Source of the DNA: Desulfobulbaceae bacterium
GTDB taxonomy: Bacteria > Bacteroidota > Ignavibacteria > Kapaibacteriales > UBA2268
DNA: 64,000 nt
Assembly: GCA_018335795.1 (NCBI GenBank)
Contig: JAGXRP010000082.1
Location: forward strand, 62,001 to 126,000
Direction of reading: 5' to 3'
This document shows positions 27,917 to 35,653 of this stretch, one piece after another. The notes below the pieces were generated by a model that made no database searches, was not told where the DNA came from, and saw nothing but the letters and a program-made list of their open reading frames with translations. The position numbers were made by a program, and so were the translations under genes. Within the stretch, counting starts at the first letter, position 1. Each line of letters starts with the position of its first letter.

Positions 27917-28348
27917 ATGATAAATGAAACTTATAATTTGATTTCGGGATTGTTGATGCAATCAACTCCTCAGCCAATTACATCAATTACTTTTGATTTG
28001 CAAAACCAATGGATGGATGAAGCTTTTGGAATGTCAATAGTTGGAATGTTGGTCGTATTTGTTGCTTTGATAATTCTTGCAGTTATCATTTTCAATATTT
28101 CAAAAGTATTAGCTTATATGCAAAAAAAGAGATTGAAAACGCAAGGGGTTGTAGAAACGGAAACAAAAGATATTGCGGTCTCAGGCGAGATAAACGCTGC
28201 TATTGCAATGGCATTGAGCCTCTATTTTGGCGAAATCCACGATGACGAAGCTGTTGTACTCACGATAAAAAGAGCTCCCAGACCATATTCTCCTTGGAGT
28301 TCAAAAATATTTAGTTTAAGAGATATTTATAATAATTACCGGATTTAA
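27917..28348 (+). CDS. OadG/MmdD-type membrane anchor subunit of the sodium pump decarboxylase
   Basis: 143 residues with one transmembrane helix near 38-58 (MSIVGMLVVFVALIILAVIIF), matching the OadG family layout: a short extracytoplasmic head, one helix, and a charged cytoplasmic tail. The C-terminal part (AAIAMALSLYFGEIHDDEAVVLTIKR, then PYSPWSSK) is typical of the delta/gamma chain in this phylum, where it holds the complex together. It lies 18 bases after mmdA with a GAGGGATAA ribosome site. Confidence 0.85.
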   Translation: MINETYNLISGLLMQSTPQPITSITFDLQNQWMDEAFGMSIVGMLVVFVALIILAVIIFNISKVLAYMQKKRLKTQGVVETETKDIAVSGEINAAIAMALSLYFGEIHDDEAVVLTIKRAPRPYSPWSSKIFSLRDIYNNYRI

Positions 28349-28350
28349 TC

Positions 28351-28791
28351 ATGAAAAAATTTGAATTTTCTATTCACGGAAACAAGTACGGTGTTGATAT
28401 AATCAACATCGAAAATAACGTAGCAGAAATTGATGTAAATGGTACAATTTATAAAGTTGATATACATAGTCAACAAAAAATCACTAAAACACCAACTCTG
28501 ACCCGTGCTACAGCTCCACCGAATTATAATCCGGGTCAAAAAACCAACAAGCCAACCGATAAAAAAGGTGTTGGTTTGATTAAAGCACCATTGCCCGGTA
28601 CAATACTCGAAATCAAAAAACGCCCGGGTGATTCTGTACAAGTTGGTGATACAATATTGATAATGGAAGCCATGAAAATGGAAAACGACATCAAAGCCGA
28701 TAATAGCGGAGTTATCGTTTCAATCAAAGTCAACGTTAATGATGCTGTACTCGAAGGAGACGTATTGATTGAAATCGGGAGCGGTGACTGA
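28351..28791 (+). CDS. Biotin carboxyl carrier subunit (MmdC-like)
   Basis: 146 residues. The N-terminal ~45 residues form a small beta-rich domain; a Pro/Thr-rich linker spans about 45-75; residues 75-146 are a biotinyl domain with the motif EAMKMEN, biotinylated Lys109. The carrier shuttles CO2 from MmdA to the membrane subunit. It starts two bases after the OadG-like stop, and its stop overlaps the next start (TGATG). Confidence 0.9.
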   Translation: MKKFEFSIHGNKYGVDIINIENNVAEIDVNGTIYKVDIHSQQKITKTPTLTRATAPPNYNPGQKTNKPTDKKGVGLIKAPLPGTILEIKKRPGDSVQVGDTILIMEAMKMENDIKADNSGVIVSIKVNVNDAVLEGDVLIEIGSGD

Positions 28792-29939
28792 TGGAAGGTA
28801 TAATGCATTTTATGGAACTCTCCGGTTTTGCTAATGTAACTTGGGGACACCTTATCATGATAATGGTAGGGTTGATTTTTATTTATTTGGCAATTACAAA
28901 AGATTACGAACCATTGTTGCTCGTGCCAATTGGATTTGGTATATTAATCGGCAATATCCCATTCATGGAAAATATGGGAATGCAAATCGGAATTTACGAA
29001 GACGGTAGTGTCATGAATATGCTTTATTACGGGGTTCTCAAAGGACTTTATCCTCCTTTGATTTTTCTCGGAATTGGAGCAATGACCGACTTTTCTACCT
29101 TGCTTTCAAATCCCAGATTGATGCTATTAGGTGCAGCGGCTCAAATCGGTATATTTCTGACATTCATGACAGCATTAGCTCTTGGTTTTACATTGAACCA
29201 AGCTGCTTCAATTGGTATTATCGGTGGTGCTGATGGTCCAACAGCGATATTTTTGTCGTCAAGATTGGCGCCCGAACTCATCGGTGCAATTGCAATTGCA
29301 GCTTATTCTTATATGGCATTAGTGCCTGTGATTCAACCACCCATAATCAAATTATTGACTTCAAAAGAAGAACGCCTTATCAAAATGAAACCACCTCGTG
29401 CCGTTTCGAAAACTGAAAAGATGATTTTCCCAATAGTCGGATTATTGCTTACTACATTTATTTCTCCTGGTGCTTTGCCATTGCTTGGTATGCTATTTTT
29501 TGGCAATTTGCTTAAGGAATCGGGCGTAACAAAACGATTAGCTGATACTGCAAGCAAACAATTGATTGACATTGTAACGATTTTGTTGGGGGTTACTGTT
29601 GGTGCTTCCACACAAGCAACAACCTTCTTGACTCCGCAATCAGTCCTGATATTCGGGCTTGGAGCAGTCTCATTCATGGTCGCAACTGCCGGTGGTGTAT
29701 TATTTGCGAAATTCATGAACTTGTTCTTGAAAGGCGATGACAAAATCAATCCTATGATTGGAGCAGCAGGTGTGTCGGCAGTACCTGATAGTGCTCGTGT
29801 TGTACATCAATTGGGGCAAAATGAAGACAAAACTAATTATCTTTTGATGCACGCAATGGCACCAAACGTATCAGGTGTAATCGGTTCGGCAGTTGCTGCA
29901 GGTATTTTGCTCAGCTACTTAATGAAAGTGGGCTGGTAA
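28791..29939 (+). CDS. Sodium-pumping decarboxylase beta subunit (OadB/MmdB)
   Basis: 382 residues, about 10 membrane helices. It decarboxylates carboxybiotin and couples this to outward sodium transport. Diagnostic segments: FLGIGAMTDFSTLLSNPR, IGIIGGADGPTAIFLSSRLAP (the GGADGPT loop carries the essential Asp), AYSYMALVPVIQPPIIKLLTS, AAGVSAVPDSARVVHQLG and the final MHAMAPNVSGVIGSAVAAG. Last gene of the four-gene operon, followed by a strong terminator within a larger inverted-repeat structure. Confidence 0.93.
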   Translation: MEGIMHFMELSGFANVTWGHLIMIMVGLIFIYLAITKDYEPLLLVPIGFGILIGNIPFMENMGMQIGIYEDGSVMNMLYYGVLKGLYPPLIFLGIGAMTDFSTLLSNPRLMLLGAAAQIGIFLTFMTALALGFTLNQAASIGIIGGADGPTAIFLSSRLAPELIGAIAIAAYSYMALVPVIQPPIIKLLTSKEERLIKMKPPRAVSKTEKMIFPIVGLLLTTFISPGALPLLGMLFFGNLLKESGVTKRLADTASKQLIDIVTILLGVTVGASTQATTFLTPQSVLIFGLGAVSFMVATAGGVLFAKFMNLFLKGDDKINPMIGAAGVSAVPDSARVVHQLGQNEDKTNYLLMHAMAPNVSGVIGSAVAAGILLSYLMKVGW

Positions 29940-29946
29940 GAAACTT

Positions 29947-30099
29947 GTTCCGTCTGTTGTTACAAAAACGGGACAGAGAACAAAGACGGGATAGAACAAC
30001 TGACGGGACATATGGAATTTGACATAATATTTAATCGGGTCGCATGAATTTGCAACCCGATTTTTTTTTTGTCTCGTCAGTTGTGACATCTGACGGAAC
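29947..30099. repeat. Nested imperfect inverted repeat around the mmdB terminator
   Basis: Outer arms GTTCCGTC (29947-29954) and GACGGAAC (30092-30099) pair perfectly. Inner arms 29996-30010 and 30070-30084 pair over 15 bases with one mismatch (core ACAACTGACG). The terminator hairpin sits in the centre. Related ACGGGACA and ACGGGATA words are repeated within the left arm. Confidence 0.6.
30033..30072 (+). terminator. Rho-independent terminator after the decarboxylase operon
   Basis: Eight-pair stem AATCGGGT/ACCCGATT with additional GCA/TGC pairing inside the loop, followed by a run of more than ten Ts. Confidence 0.85.
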
Positions 30100-30113
30100 A
30101 GTACAAAGCGCAC

Positions 30114-30149
30114 AAAAAACCAAAGCGAGCACGCGGAGTTCGCTTTGGT
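30114..30149 (-). terminator. Orphan minus-strand terminator-like hairpin
   Basis: Perfect 10-bp stem (ACCAAAGCGA with TCGCTTTGGT). Read on the minus strand it is followed at once by six Ts. No minus-strand gene precedes it within 270 bases, so it could end a small RNA or block read-through. Confidence 0.5.
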
Positions 30150-30421
30150 AGAGAAATTGTGTTTTGATTTTGTTTTAAAATTAACAAATTTTAAAATAAT
30201 TAGAGACAATGCAAATATACAAAATTTTTGAACATTCCAAATCAAATTCATTTTTTTTAAATAAATTCAACTATCCAAAATTTTCTGTGACTTTTACCAC
30301 TTTCATGTGTCATAGATAATAGGGAAATATCGAATTAAATATTTTTCTATGAATTTTGTGTAATTTGATTTTGAATAATAGGGATGAATATGAATAAGAT
30401 TTACTATTTTTTGGGGCAGCT

Positions 30422-31003
30422 ATGAGCGAATTTACGGCTATAAGAAAAATATATAATTATCCGGGATTGAAAACAAGTGACTATGAGCGAATTTGTTCTT
30501 CTCACGAAAAAGTCATAATCTCGAAAGGTGATTTTCTGCTCCGCGAAGGACAAATAGCGAACGAATATTTTTGCTTGGAAGAAGGCTTGATGCGTGCTTA
30601 TGCAAATAGCTACGAAGGTAATGAAGTAACTACGGCATTCTTTAGTCCGGGTGATATTATAATCGAAGTGGCTTCGCTATTTTTGCGAATACCTACAAAG
30701 GAAAACATACAAGCGCTGACTGATTGTAATTGCTGGAAATTATCTTTTAGTGACTTTCAGGAATTATTCCAAAATATAAATGCTTTTACCGAATGGGGCC
30801 GGACATGGATGGCAAGAGTGCTTTTTTCTACTAAGCAGCGCTCGCTGTCAATGATTACAGACTCAGCAACTGATAGATATCTTGCACTTTTGCGGGAAAA
30901 GCCGGAAATATTGCATTATGCGCCTCTTAAACATGTAGCATCATATTTGGGTATCACCGACACTTCATTGAGTCGAATAAGAAAATACATCTCCTCTAAA
31001 TAG
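30422..31003 (+). CDS. Crp/Fnr-family transcriptional regulator
   Basis: 193 residues: a cyclic-nucleotide-binding-like jelly roll (residues 20-125: KGDFLLREGQIANEYFCLEEGLMRAYANSYEGNEVTTAFFSPGDII) and a short C-terminal helix-turn-helix region (HVASYLGITDTSLSRIRKYIS). This small form, lacking cAMP-site Arg/Ser residues, is common in Bacteroidetes. No Cys cluster is seen, so it is not an FNR-type oxygen sensor. The ligand is unknown. It is followed by a terminator, then VOC and DUF4199 genes. It may regulate those neighbours. Confidence 0.88.
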   Translation: MSEFTAIRKIYNYPGLKTSDYERICSSHEKVIISKGDFLLREGQIANEYFCLEEGLMRAYANSYEGNEVTTAFFSPGDIIIEVASLFLRIPTKENIQALTDCNCWKLSFSDFQELFQNINAFTEWGRTWMARVLFSTKQRSLSMITDSATDRYLALLREKPEILHYAPLKHVASYLGITDTSLSRIRKYISSK

Positions 31004-31011
31004 CTGTCATT

Positions 31012-31036
31012 TCTTGTCTTATGACAAGATTTTTTT
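31012..31036 (+). terminator. Rho-independent terminator
   Basis: Seven-pair stem TCTTGTC/GACAAGA, TTAT loop, then seven Ts, nine bases after the Crp-type gene. Confidence 0.8.
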
Positions 31037-31049
31037 AATTGACTAACTT

Positions 31050-31057
31050 TATTTTTG
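31050..31057 (+). promoter_or_regulatory. Candidate TAnnTTTG -7 element for the VOC gene
   Basis: TATTTTTG, 39 bases before the ATG at 31097; no clear -33 element. Confidence 0.35.
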
Positions 31058-31096
31058 TATTGAATTAAGTTTATTCAATATTTTAATGAGGTTTAT

Positions 31097-31459
31097 ATGT
31101 ATAATAGAGTAGTGCATTTCGAAATTCCTTGCGACCAGCCTGCTAAAACAATGAAATTCTTCGAGGAAGTTTTCAGTTGGAATTTCCAACAAATGGGCGA
31201 GGAAGATTATTGTTTTGCGGTTTCGGGCGATAATACATCTCCGGGAATTAATGGTGCGGTAATGGCCAAAAAGGAGCCTCGCCAACCTTTGGTAAATTCG
31301 ATAATAGTCGAGAGTATTGACGAAATATCGGAGAAAATTGTCAGCTCAGGTGGAGTAATCGTACTCCCGAAAATGGAAATTCCCGGTGCCGGATGGATAA
31401 GCTATTTCACGGACCCTGATGGGAATATTCATGGCATTTGGCAAGAACTAAACGGTTAA
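31097..31459 (+). CDS. VOC-family (glyoxalase/bleomycin-resistance fold) protein
   Basis: 120 residues, one glyoxalase-like domain with two beta-alpha-beta-beta-beta units: VVHFEIPCDQPAKTMKFFEEVFSW at the start and YFTDPDGNIHGIWQE at the end. Candidate metal ligands are His7, His at GNIHG and Glu at WQE. The substrate cannot be told; single-domain forms dimerise and cover lyases, isomerases and resistance proteins. It has an ATGAGG ribosome site and is followed after 15 bases by the DUF4199 gene. Confidence 0.85.
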   Translation: MYNRVVHFEIPCDQPAKTMKFFEEVFSWNFQQMGEEDYCFAVSGDNTSPGINGAVMAKKEPRQPLVNSIIVESIDEISEKIVSSGGVIVLPKMEIPGAGWISYFTDPDGNIHGIWQELNG

Positions 31460-31474
31460 ACAAAGGTGAAAATA

Positions 31475-31960
31475 ATGAACAAATATAAAATCGAAATAAA
31501 ATGGGCATTAATATTTGCAGCTATGATGTTGCTTTGGATGTTGTTAGAAAAAGCACTCGGATTACATTCAGAGCATATTGATAAGCATGCGAATTATACT
31601 AATTTTGTTGCGATTCCTGCGATTGCATTGTATGTATTTGCTTTGCTCGATAAGAGAAAGAATTATTTTAATGGCACAATGTCATACAAGAACGGCGTAA
31701 TCACAGGTCTGATAATTACATTGATAGTCACAATATTAAGTCCGGTGACTCAATACATAACATCAACTCTTATAACCCCCGAATATTTCCCGAATGTTAT
31801 CAATTATGTTGTAGAAACTGGGAAAATGACTCATGCCGAAGCAAGTGATTACTTCAATCTCCAAAGCTATATAATTCAGGGGCTTATCGGAGCACCGGTT
31901 ATGGGTATCATCACCACAGTAATCGTCTCATTCTTTGTCAAAAAGGTTCATTCAAATTGA
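31475..31960 (+). CDS. DUF4199 membrane protein
   Basis: 161 residues from the ATG at 31475 (AGGTGAAAATA upstream); a GTG nine bases earlier is in frame. Four predicted helices: ALIFAAMMLLWMLLEKALG, NFVAIPAIALYVFALL, GVITGLIITLIVTILSPV and GLIGAPVMGIITTVIVSFFV. This layout and the central YFPNVINYV segment match DUF4199, a Bacteroidetes-centred family of unknown function. It is probably co-transcribed with the VOC gene. Confidence 0.82.
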   Translation: MNKYKIEIKWALIFAAMMLLWMLLEKALGLHSEHIDKHANYTNFVAIPAIALYVFALLDKRKNYFNGTMSYKNGVITGLIITLIVTILSPVTQYITSTLITPEYFPNVINYVVETGKMTHAEASDYFNLQSYIIQGLIGAPVMGIITTVIVSFFVKKVHSN

Positions 31961-32061
31961 TTTTGATTTTTTGAGATTCTTTCAGTTTTGTAGATTTTGT
32001 CTCTTTGCTTTGATAATAAAGTAGTGCTAATATTATCGTGAATTCAATAGGAGACTTGAGT

Positions 32062-32103
32062 ATGAATAATTATTTATCATTTTCAACTTTTATCTGGAGG
32101 TAA
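32062..32103 (+). CDS. Possible 13-residue leader ORF upstream of the Kelch gene
   Basis: ATG preceded by AGGAGA with eight-base spacing. It reads 13 codons and stops with TAA two bases before the next ATG. Its last sense codon, AGG, is part of the GGAGG ribosome site for the next gene. Could be a translational-coupling leader; could be chance. Confidence 0.3.
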   Translation: MNNYLSFSTFIWR

Positions 32104-32104
32104 C

Positions 32105-34003
32105 ATGAGTTACTACAAATTATATTTAGCAGCAATCATTTGTATGATTAGCTTTACAATTAACGCAAACTCTTGGGAGAGAATTGCAGATTATGGAGGA
32201 CCTGCTACCGATGGTTGCATTTCTTTTGAAATTGATGGTTTTGGGTACGTTGGTGGCGGACCAAAAGAGAAAAATTTCTGGAGATATGACCCAAGCAAAA
32301 ATACGTGGGAAAAGATGCCCGACATTGGTGGTGGCGAGCGAGGTTGGGCTTTTCACTTCGTGATTGACGGTATTGCTTACGTAGGTGGAGGTGACCCAAC
32401 CGGTACATCGGGAACCTTAAAAAAAGATTTCTGGAAATTTGACCCTACTACAAAAAAATGGACACAATTAAGAGATTTCCCCGGTGGACCTCGTGACGCA
32501 TGCTTTAACTTCTCAATAAACGGCAAAGGCTATATCGGTGGTGGATTTAGTGGAGCAGGTGGCGGTGTGCATAAAGACGTTTGGGAATACAATCCCAAAA
32601 ATGATTCTTGGACTTATATAACTGATTATCCCGAAGAAGGTATATTATTTTCCAATGCGATTGTTGTAGATGGCCGAGTTTTCGTTGGCTTAGGCAATCT
32701 TACTTTCGGGGTTGCCGAATATATAACATGGTATGAATTCAATCCTTCAACCTATCAATTTACCCCAAAAAGATCATTTACCGGAGCTGCACGACAAACT
32801 GCAGTTGCATATACTATGAAAGGAAAAGTTTATATCGTAGGCGGTCAAAGCCAATACACCAATACTTATACTGATTGCTACGAATATGACCCAAAAACTA
32901 ATAATTGGAAACTAATGACCGGCTTGAACTTACCATATAAAAATACAGCTTGGTCATGTGGATTTACAATTGGTGAAGATATATTTTTCGGCACAGGCGT
33001 AACTTTACCTGACTTTCAGTTTTCGCGAAATTTCTATAAATATTCATTTGGTGAAAAACCCAAAGAGCCCAAATTAACTGTTGACCAATATGTACTAGAT
33101 TTTGGGACTAAGAAAGTTAATGAAACAGCCAAACAAACAGTTCAGTTGTACAACACCGGAGAAGCTCCCTTAGTAATTGATTTAATTAAATTGGTTGATG
33201 ATGATTACATGGCTTTTTCAATTCCTGATAGTTATGAAGGAGTAACTATTCAGCCGAACGGAGTTTTGGATTTAGAAGTAACTTTCAATCCCAAAATTAT
33301 TGCTGAAGATTTTTATGCTATGATAATAATCGAATCGAACGCAACGAATGCAGCTACTGAACTTGTAGAGCTTTTCGGGCAATCTGAGGCAGCAGGTTCA
33401 CCAAGTATGACACTATCAGTTCAATCAATAGATTATGGCAAGGTCGAATTGACTGAAAATGGAACAAGCCAATTTACAATCAGTAACATTGGAGATGCAG
33501 ACTTAATAATTAAATCAATCGGAATTGAAGGAGAGGATAATCCTTACTTTGGATTTACTCATCCTACAAATACTACCATTCAACCGGGCGAAAACTTAAT
33601 TGTCCAAACCACTTTCGCTCCGACTGAAACCCGAGTGTACAATGCTTCAATAATCATTGAGACCAATGATACAGAGCATGAAATGGTAGAAATCCAGCTA
33701 ACCGGAGAGGGAGTATCAACTCCTAATAGTGTTCGTGATTTCGATTTGAGAGATTATGTTGCATTATTTCCCAATCCGGCAATAAGTCAACTTAATATCA
33801 ATTTAAATAATTTGCATATTGGGCAAATCGAAAAAATGCATATTAGCGATTTGAATGGAATAGTTTTGACCGAATCGATTTCAGTGAAAGGCGATAAACT
33901 CGAATACACATTCAATTTGAGCGGCTTGGCAAACGGAATTTACTTTTTGGTATGCGAAATTGGTGGGCAGCGATATTCAACCAAATTTAGCATAGTAAGA
34001 TAA
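32105..34003 (+). CDS. Secreted Kelch-repeat protein with two HYDIN-like domains and T9SS sorting domain
   Basis: 632 residues. Signal peptide 1-22 (ending TINAN). Residues about 23-320 are Kelch-type propeller blades, recognisable by FEIDGFGYVGGG, FWRYDPSKNTWEKMPD, KDFWKFDPTTKKWTQL, KVYIVGGQ and YEYDPKTNNWKLM. Residues 322-430 and 434-550 are two beta-sandwich choice-of-anchor-D/HYDIN-like domains (LDFGTKKVNETAKQTVQLYNTGEAPL; IDYGKVELTENGTSQFTISNIGDADL). From about 552 a T9SS type-A domain follows (FPNPAISQLNINL, GIYFLVCEIGGQRY). GGAGG ribosome site. The function is unknown beyond likely surface display. Confidence 0.86.
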   Translation: MSYYKLYLAAIICMISFTINANSWERIADYGGPATDGCISFEIDGFGYVGGGPKEKNFWRYDPSKNTWEKMPDIGGGERGWAFHFVIDGIAYVGGGDPTGTSGTLKKDFWKFDPTTKKWTQLRDFPGGPRDACFNFSINGKGYIGGGFSGAGGGVHKDVWEYNPKNDSWTYITDYPEEGILFSNAIVVDGRVFVGLGNLTFGVAEYITWYEFNPSTYQFTPKRSFTGAARQTAVAYTMKGKVYIVGGQSQYTNTYTDCYEYDPKTNNWKLMTGLNLPYKNTAWSCGFTIGEDIFFGTGVTLPDFQFSRNFYKYSFGEKPKEPKLTVDQYVLDFGTKKVNETAKQTVQLYNTGEAPLVIDLIKLVDDDYMAFSIPDSYEGVTIQPNGVLDLEVTFNPKIIAEDFYAMIIIESNATNAATELVELFGQSEAAGSPSMTLSVQSIDYGKVELTENGTSQFTISNIGDADLIIKSIGIEGEDNPYFGFTHPTNTTIQPGENLIVQTTFAPTETRVYNASIIIETNDTEHEMVEIQLTGEGVSTPNSVRDFDLRDYVALFPNPAISQLNINLNNLHIGQIEKMHISDLNGIVLTESISVKGDKLEYTFNLSGLANGIYFLVCEIGGQRYSTKFSIVR

Positions 34004-34030
34004 AACTATAAGCATAAATTAAATATTTTT

Positions 34031-34068
34031 AGGTCATTATTTGCACAATAAAGTGTTGATAATGACCT
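34031..34068. terminator. Hairpin after the Kelch gene
   Basis: Perfect 10-bp arms (AGGTCATTAT with ATAATGACCT) around an 18-base loop that itself can pair weakly, followed by the short AT-rich ATTTAATTT. A plausible terminator without a strong T run. Confidence 0.5.
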
Positions 34069-34171
34069 ATTTAATTTGAAACACAATTGAATACTGTTTT
34101 TCTGGCTAAATACCTTAATTCCGAGAATGAAAAATTAAAATAAATAGAAAATCACAACAAAATAAAAATAA

Positions 34172-34201
34172 TTTGCAGTTAGAAACGATTTATTAGTTTT
34201 G
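34172..34201 (+). promoter_or_regulatory. Candidate TAnnTTTG promoter for sucC
   Basis: TTTG at 34172-34175, 18-base spacer, TAGTTTTG at 34194-34201, then the ATG at 34245. Confidence 0.5.
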
Positions 34202-34244
34202 TAATATGACATTTTTTCGGGAATAAAATTATTAAAGGTTTAAC

Positions 34245-35483
34245 ATGAAAATTCATGAGTACCAAGCCAAAGAATTGCTGAAGCGTTACAAGGTACCGGT
34301 TCTGAAAAACAGAGTAATTTTCAATGCATTTGATGCAGGAAAGATTACTTATGATGAATTTGAATCACAGGGAATTGGCACAGTTGTTTTAAAAGCTCAA
34401 ATACATGCCGGTGGCAGAGGCAAAGGCACAGTAAAAAATATCGAAACAGGACAACCAATTAATTTATTTGACAAGCCTGTCAGAGGTGTCAATATAATTC
34501 GTAACGGCAATATTTCCGACAAAGTATATCAATATTCGAGAGAAATATTGGGCAATCGTCTCGTTACCATCCAAACAGGCGAAGAAGGAAGCATCGTTTC
34601 CAAAGTCTTAGTTGAAGAAGGCGTCGCAATTGACCGCGAATTCTATGCATCCATCACATTGGACAGAACTACCGGTAAAAATGTTATTATGGTTTCCACC
34701 GAAGGTGGCGTTGAGATTGAAAAAGTTGCCGAAGAGACTCCCGAAAAAATCTTGAAGGAACACATTGACCCTGCAACGGGATTCCAACAATTCCAAGCAC
34801 GCAGTCTTGGGTTCGGTCTCGGACTTGCTGGTGAAGCATTCAATAATTTTGTGAAATTCATCAATAATTTGGTCGAAGCATACGAAGATTTGGATTGCAG
34901 TTTGGTAGAAATCAATCCTTTGGTGCTAACAAATGACGGCAAAATGATTGCTTTAGATTGCAAAATGACTTTTGACGAAAATGCTTTGTTCCGCCATCCG
35001 GAATATATGGAATTACGTGACATTACTGAAGAAGACCCTTTGGAGGTTGAAGCATCAAAGTATAATTTGAACTACATCAAATTGGATGGCAACGTCGGAT
35101 GTATGGTAAACGGTGCCGGATTGGCGATGGCAACAATGGATTTGATACAACTTTCGGGTGGCAAACCTGCCAATTTCTTAGATGTGGGTGGCGGTGCAAA
35201 TCCTGAAAGAATTGCGAATGCATTTCGAATAATGATGAGCGACAAAAATGTAAAGGCTGTATTAATCAATATATTCGGCGGAATAGTTCGTTGCGACAGA
35301 GTGGCTCAAGGTATAATTCAAGCATTAAATACTGTGCATGTTAATATGCCGGTGATTGTCCGCTTAGACGGTACTAATGCTGAAGAAGCGAAAGTAATGC
35401 TTTCAAAATCGGGGCTATCATTTAAAGTAGCCGAAAATTTTGAACATGCAGCGCAATTGGTTGATGATGTAATGAAAAATTAG
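34245..35483 (+). CDS. sucC: Succinate-CoA ligase beta subunit
   Basis: 412 residues, slightly longer than E. coli SucC (388). It makes succinyl-CoA or, in reverse, succinate plus ATP or GTP, with SucD. N-terminal ATP-grasp: MKIHEYQAKELLKRYKVPV, VVLKAQIHAGGRGKGT, EEGVAIDREFYASI, and metal/phosphate residues in LVEINPLVL. The C-terminal CoA-ligase domain: YIKLDGNVGCMVNGAGLAMATMD, PANFLDVGGGA, INIFGGIVRCDRVAQGI, VRLDGTNAEEAK. No sucD lies next to it; a repeat and terminator follow, so sucD must be elsewhere. Links functionally to the decarboxylase and pckA. Confidence 0.94.
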   Translation: MKIHEYQAKELLKRYKVPVLKNRVIFNAFDAGKITYDEFESQGIGTVVLKAQIHAGGRGKGTVKNIETGQPINLFDKPVRGVNIIRNGNISDKVYQYSREILGNRLVTIQTGEEGSIVSKVLVEEGVAIDREFYASITLDRTTGKNVIMVSTEGGVEIEKVAEETPEKILKEHIDPATGFQQFQARSLGFGLGLAGEAFNNFVKFINNLVEAYEDLDCSLVEINPLVLTNDGKMIALDCKMTFDENALFRHPEYMELRDITEEDPLEVEASKYNLNYIKLDGNVGCMVNGAGLAMATMDLIQLSGGKPANFLDVGGGANPERIANAFRIMMSDKNVKAVLINIFGGIVRCDRVAQGIIQALNTVHVNMPVIVRLDGTNAEEAKVMLSKSGLSFKVAENFEHAAQLVDDVMKN

Positions 35484-35494
35484 AGTTTAAACAA

Positions 35495-35553
35495 AATCCC
35501 CCTTAATCCCGCTTTGCCAATGGGGGAAAGGGAGCTTGCGAGCTGGGGGATTT
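35495..35553. repeat. Dispersed palindromic repeat, full copy
   Basis: Same architecture as 8034-8092: C-run arm, GGGGGAAAG, near-palindromic GAGCTTGCGAGC, GGGGGATTT. It lies 11 bases after the sucC stop. Confidence 0.6.
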
Positions 35554-35601
35554 ACTAAATGAAATTGTAATCTCAACATTCGTTTCATTCTATAGAAAAA
35601 T

Positions 35602-35638
35602 GAGGCTATCCTTTGGGGACAGCCTCGTTTTTTTTTTT
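35602..35638. terminator. Rho-independent terminator
   Basis: Stem GAGGCT-A-TCC/GGA-C-AGCCTC (nine pairs, one mismatch) and a run of 11 Ts. It lies between convergent sucC and the META lipoprotein gene. Confidence 0.85.
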
Positions 35639-35653
35639 GTTAATTAGCTTTAA

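Larger units (their letters stand above)
29940..30421. other. Gene-free interval (482 bases) between mmdB and the Crp-type gene
   Basis: Contains the mmdB terminator (30033-30072) nested inside an inverted repeat (29947-30099), a second hairpin that reads as a minus-strand terminator (30114-30149), and the AT-rich upstream region of the Crp-type gene. Open frames here are short and have no family resemblance. Confidence 0.7.

Noticed and set aside
29919..30251. 110-codon minus-strand frame after mmdB
   Set aside because: Runs through the mmdB terminator, the inverted repeat and a poly-T stretch; no domain resemblance.
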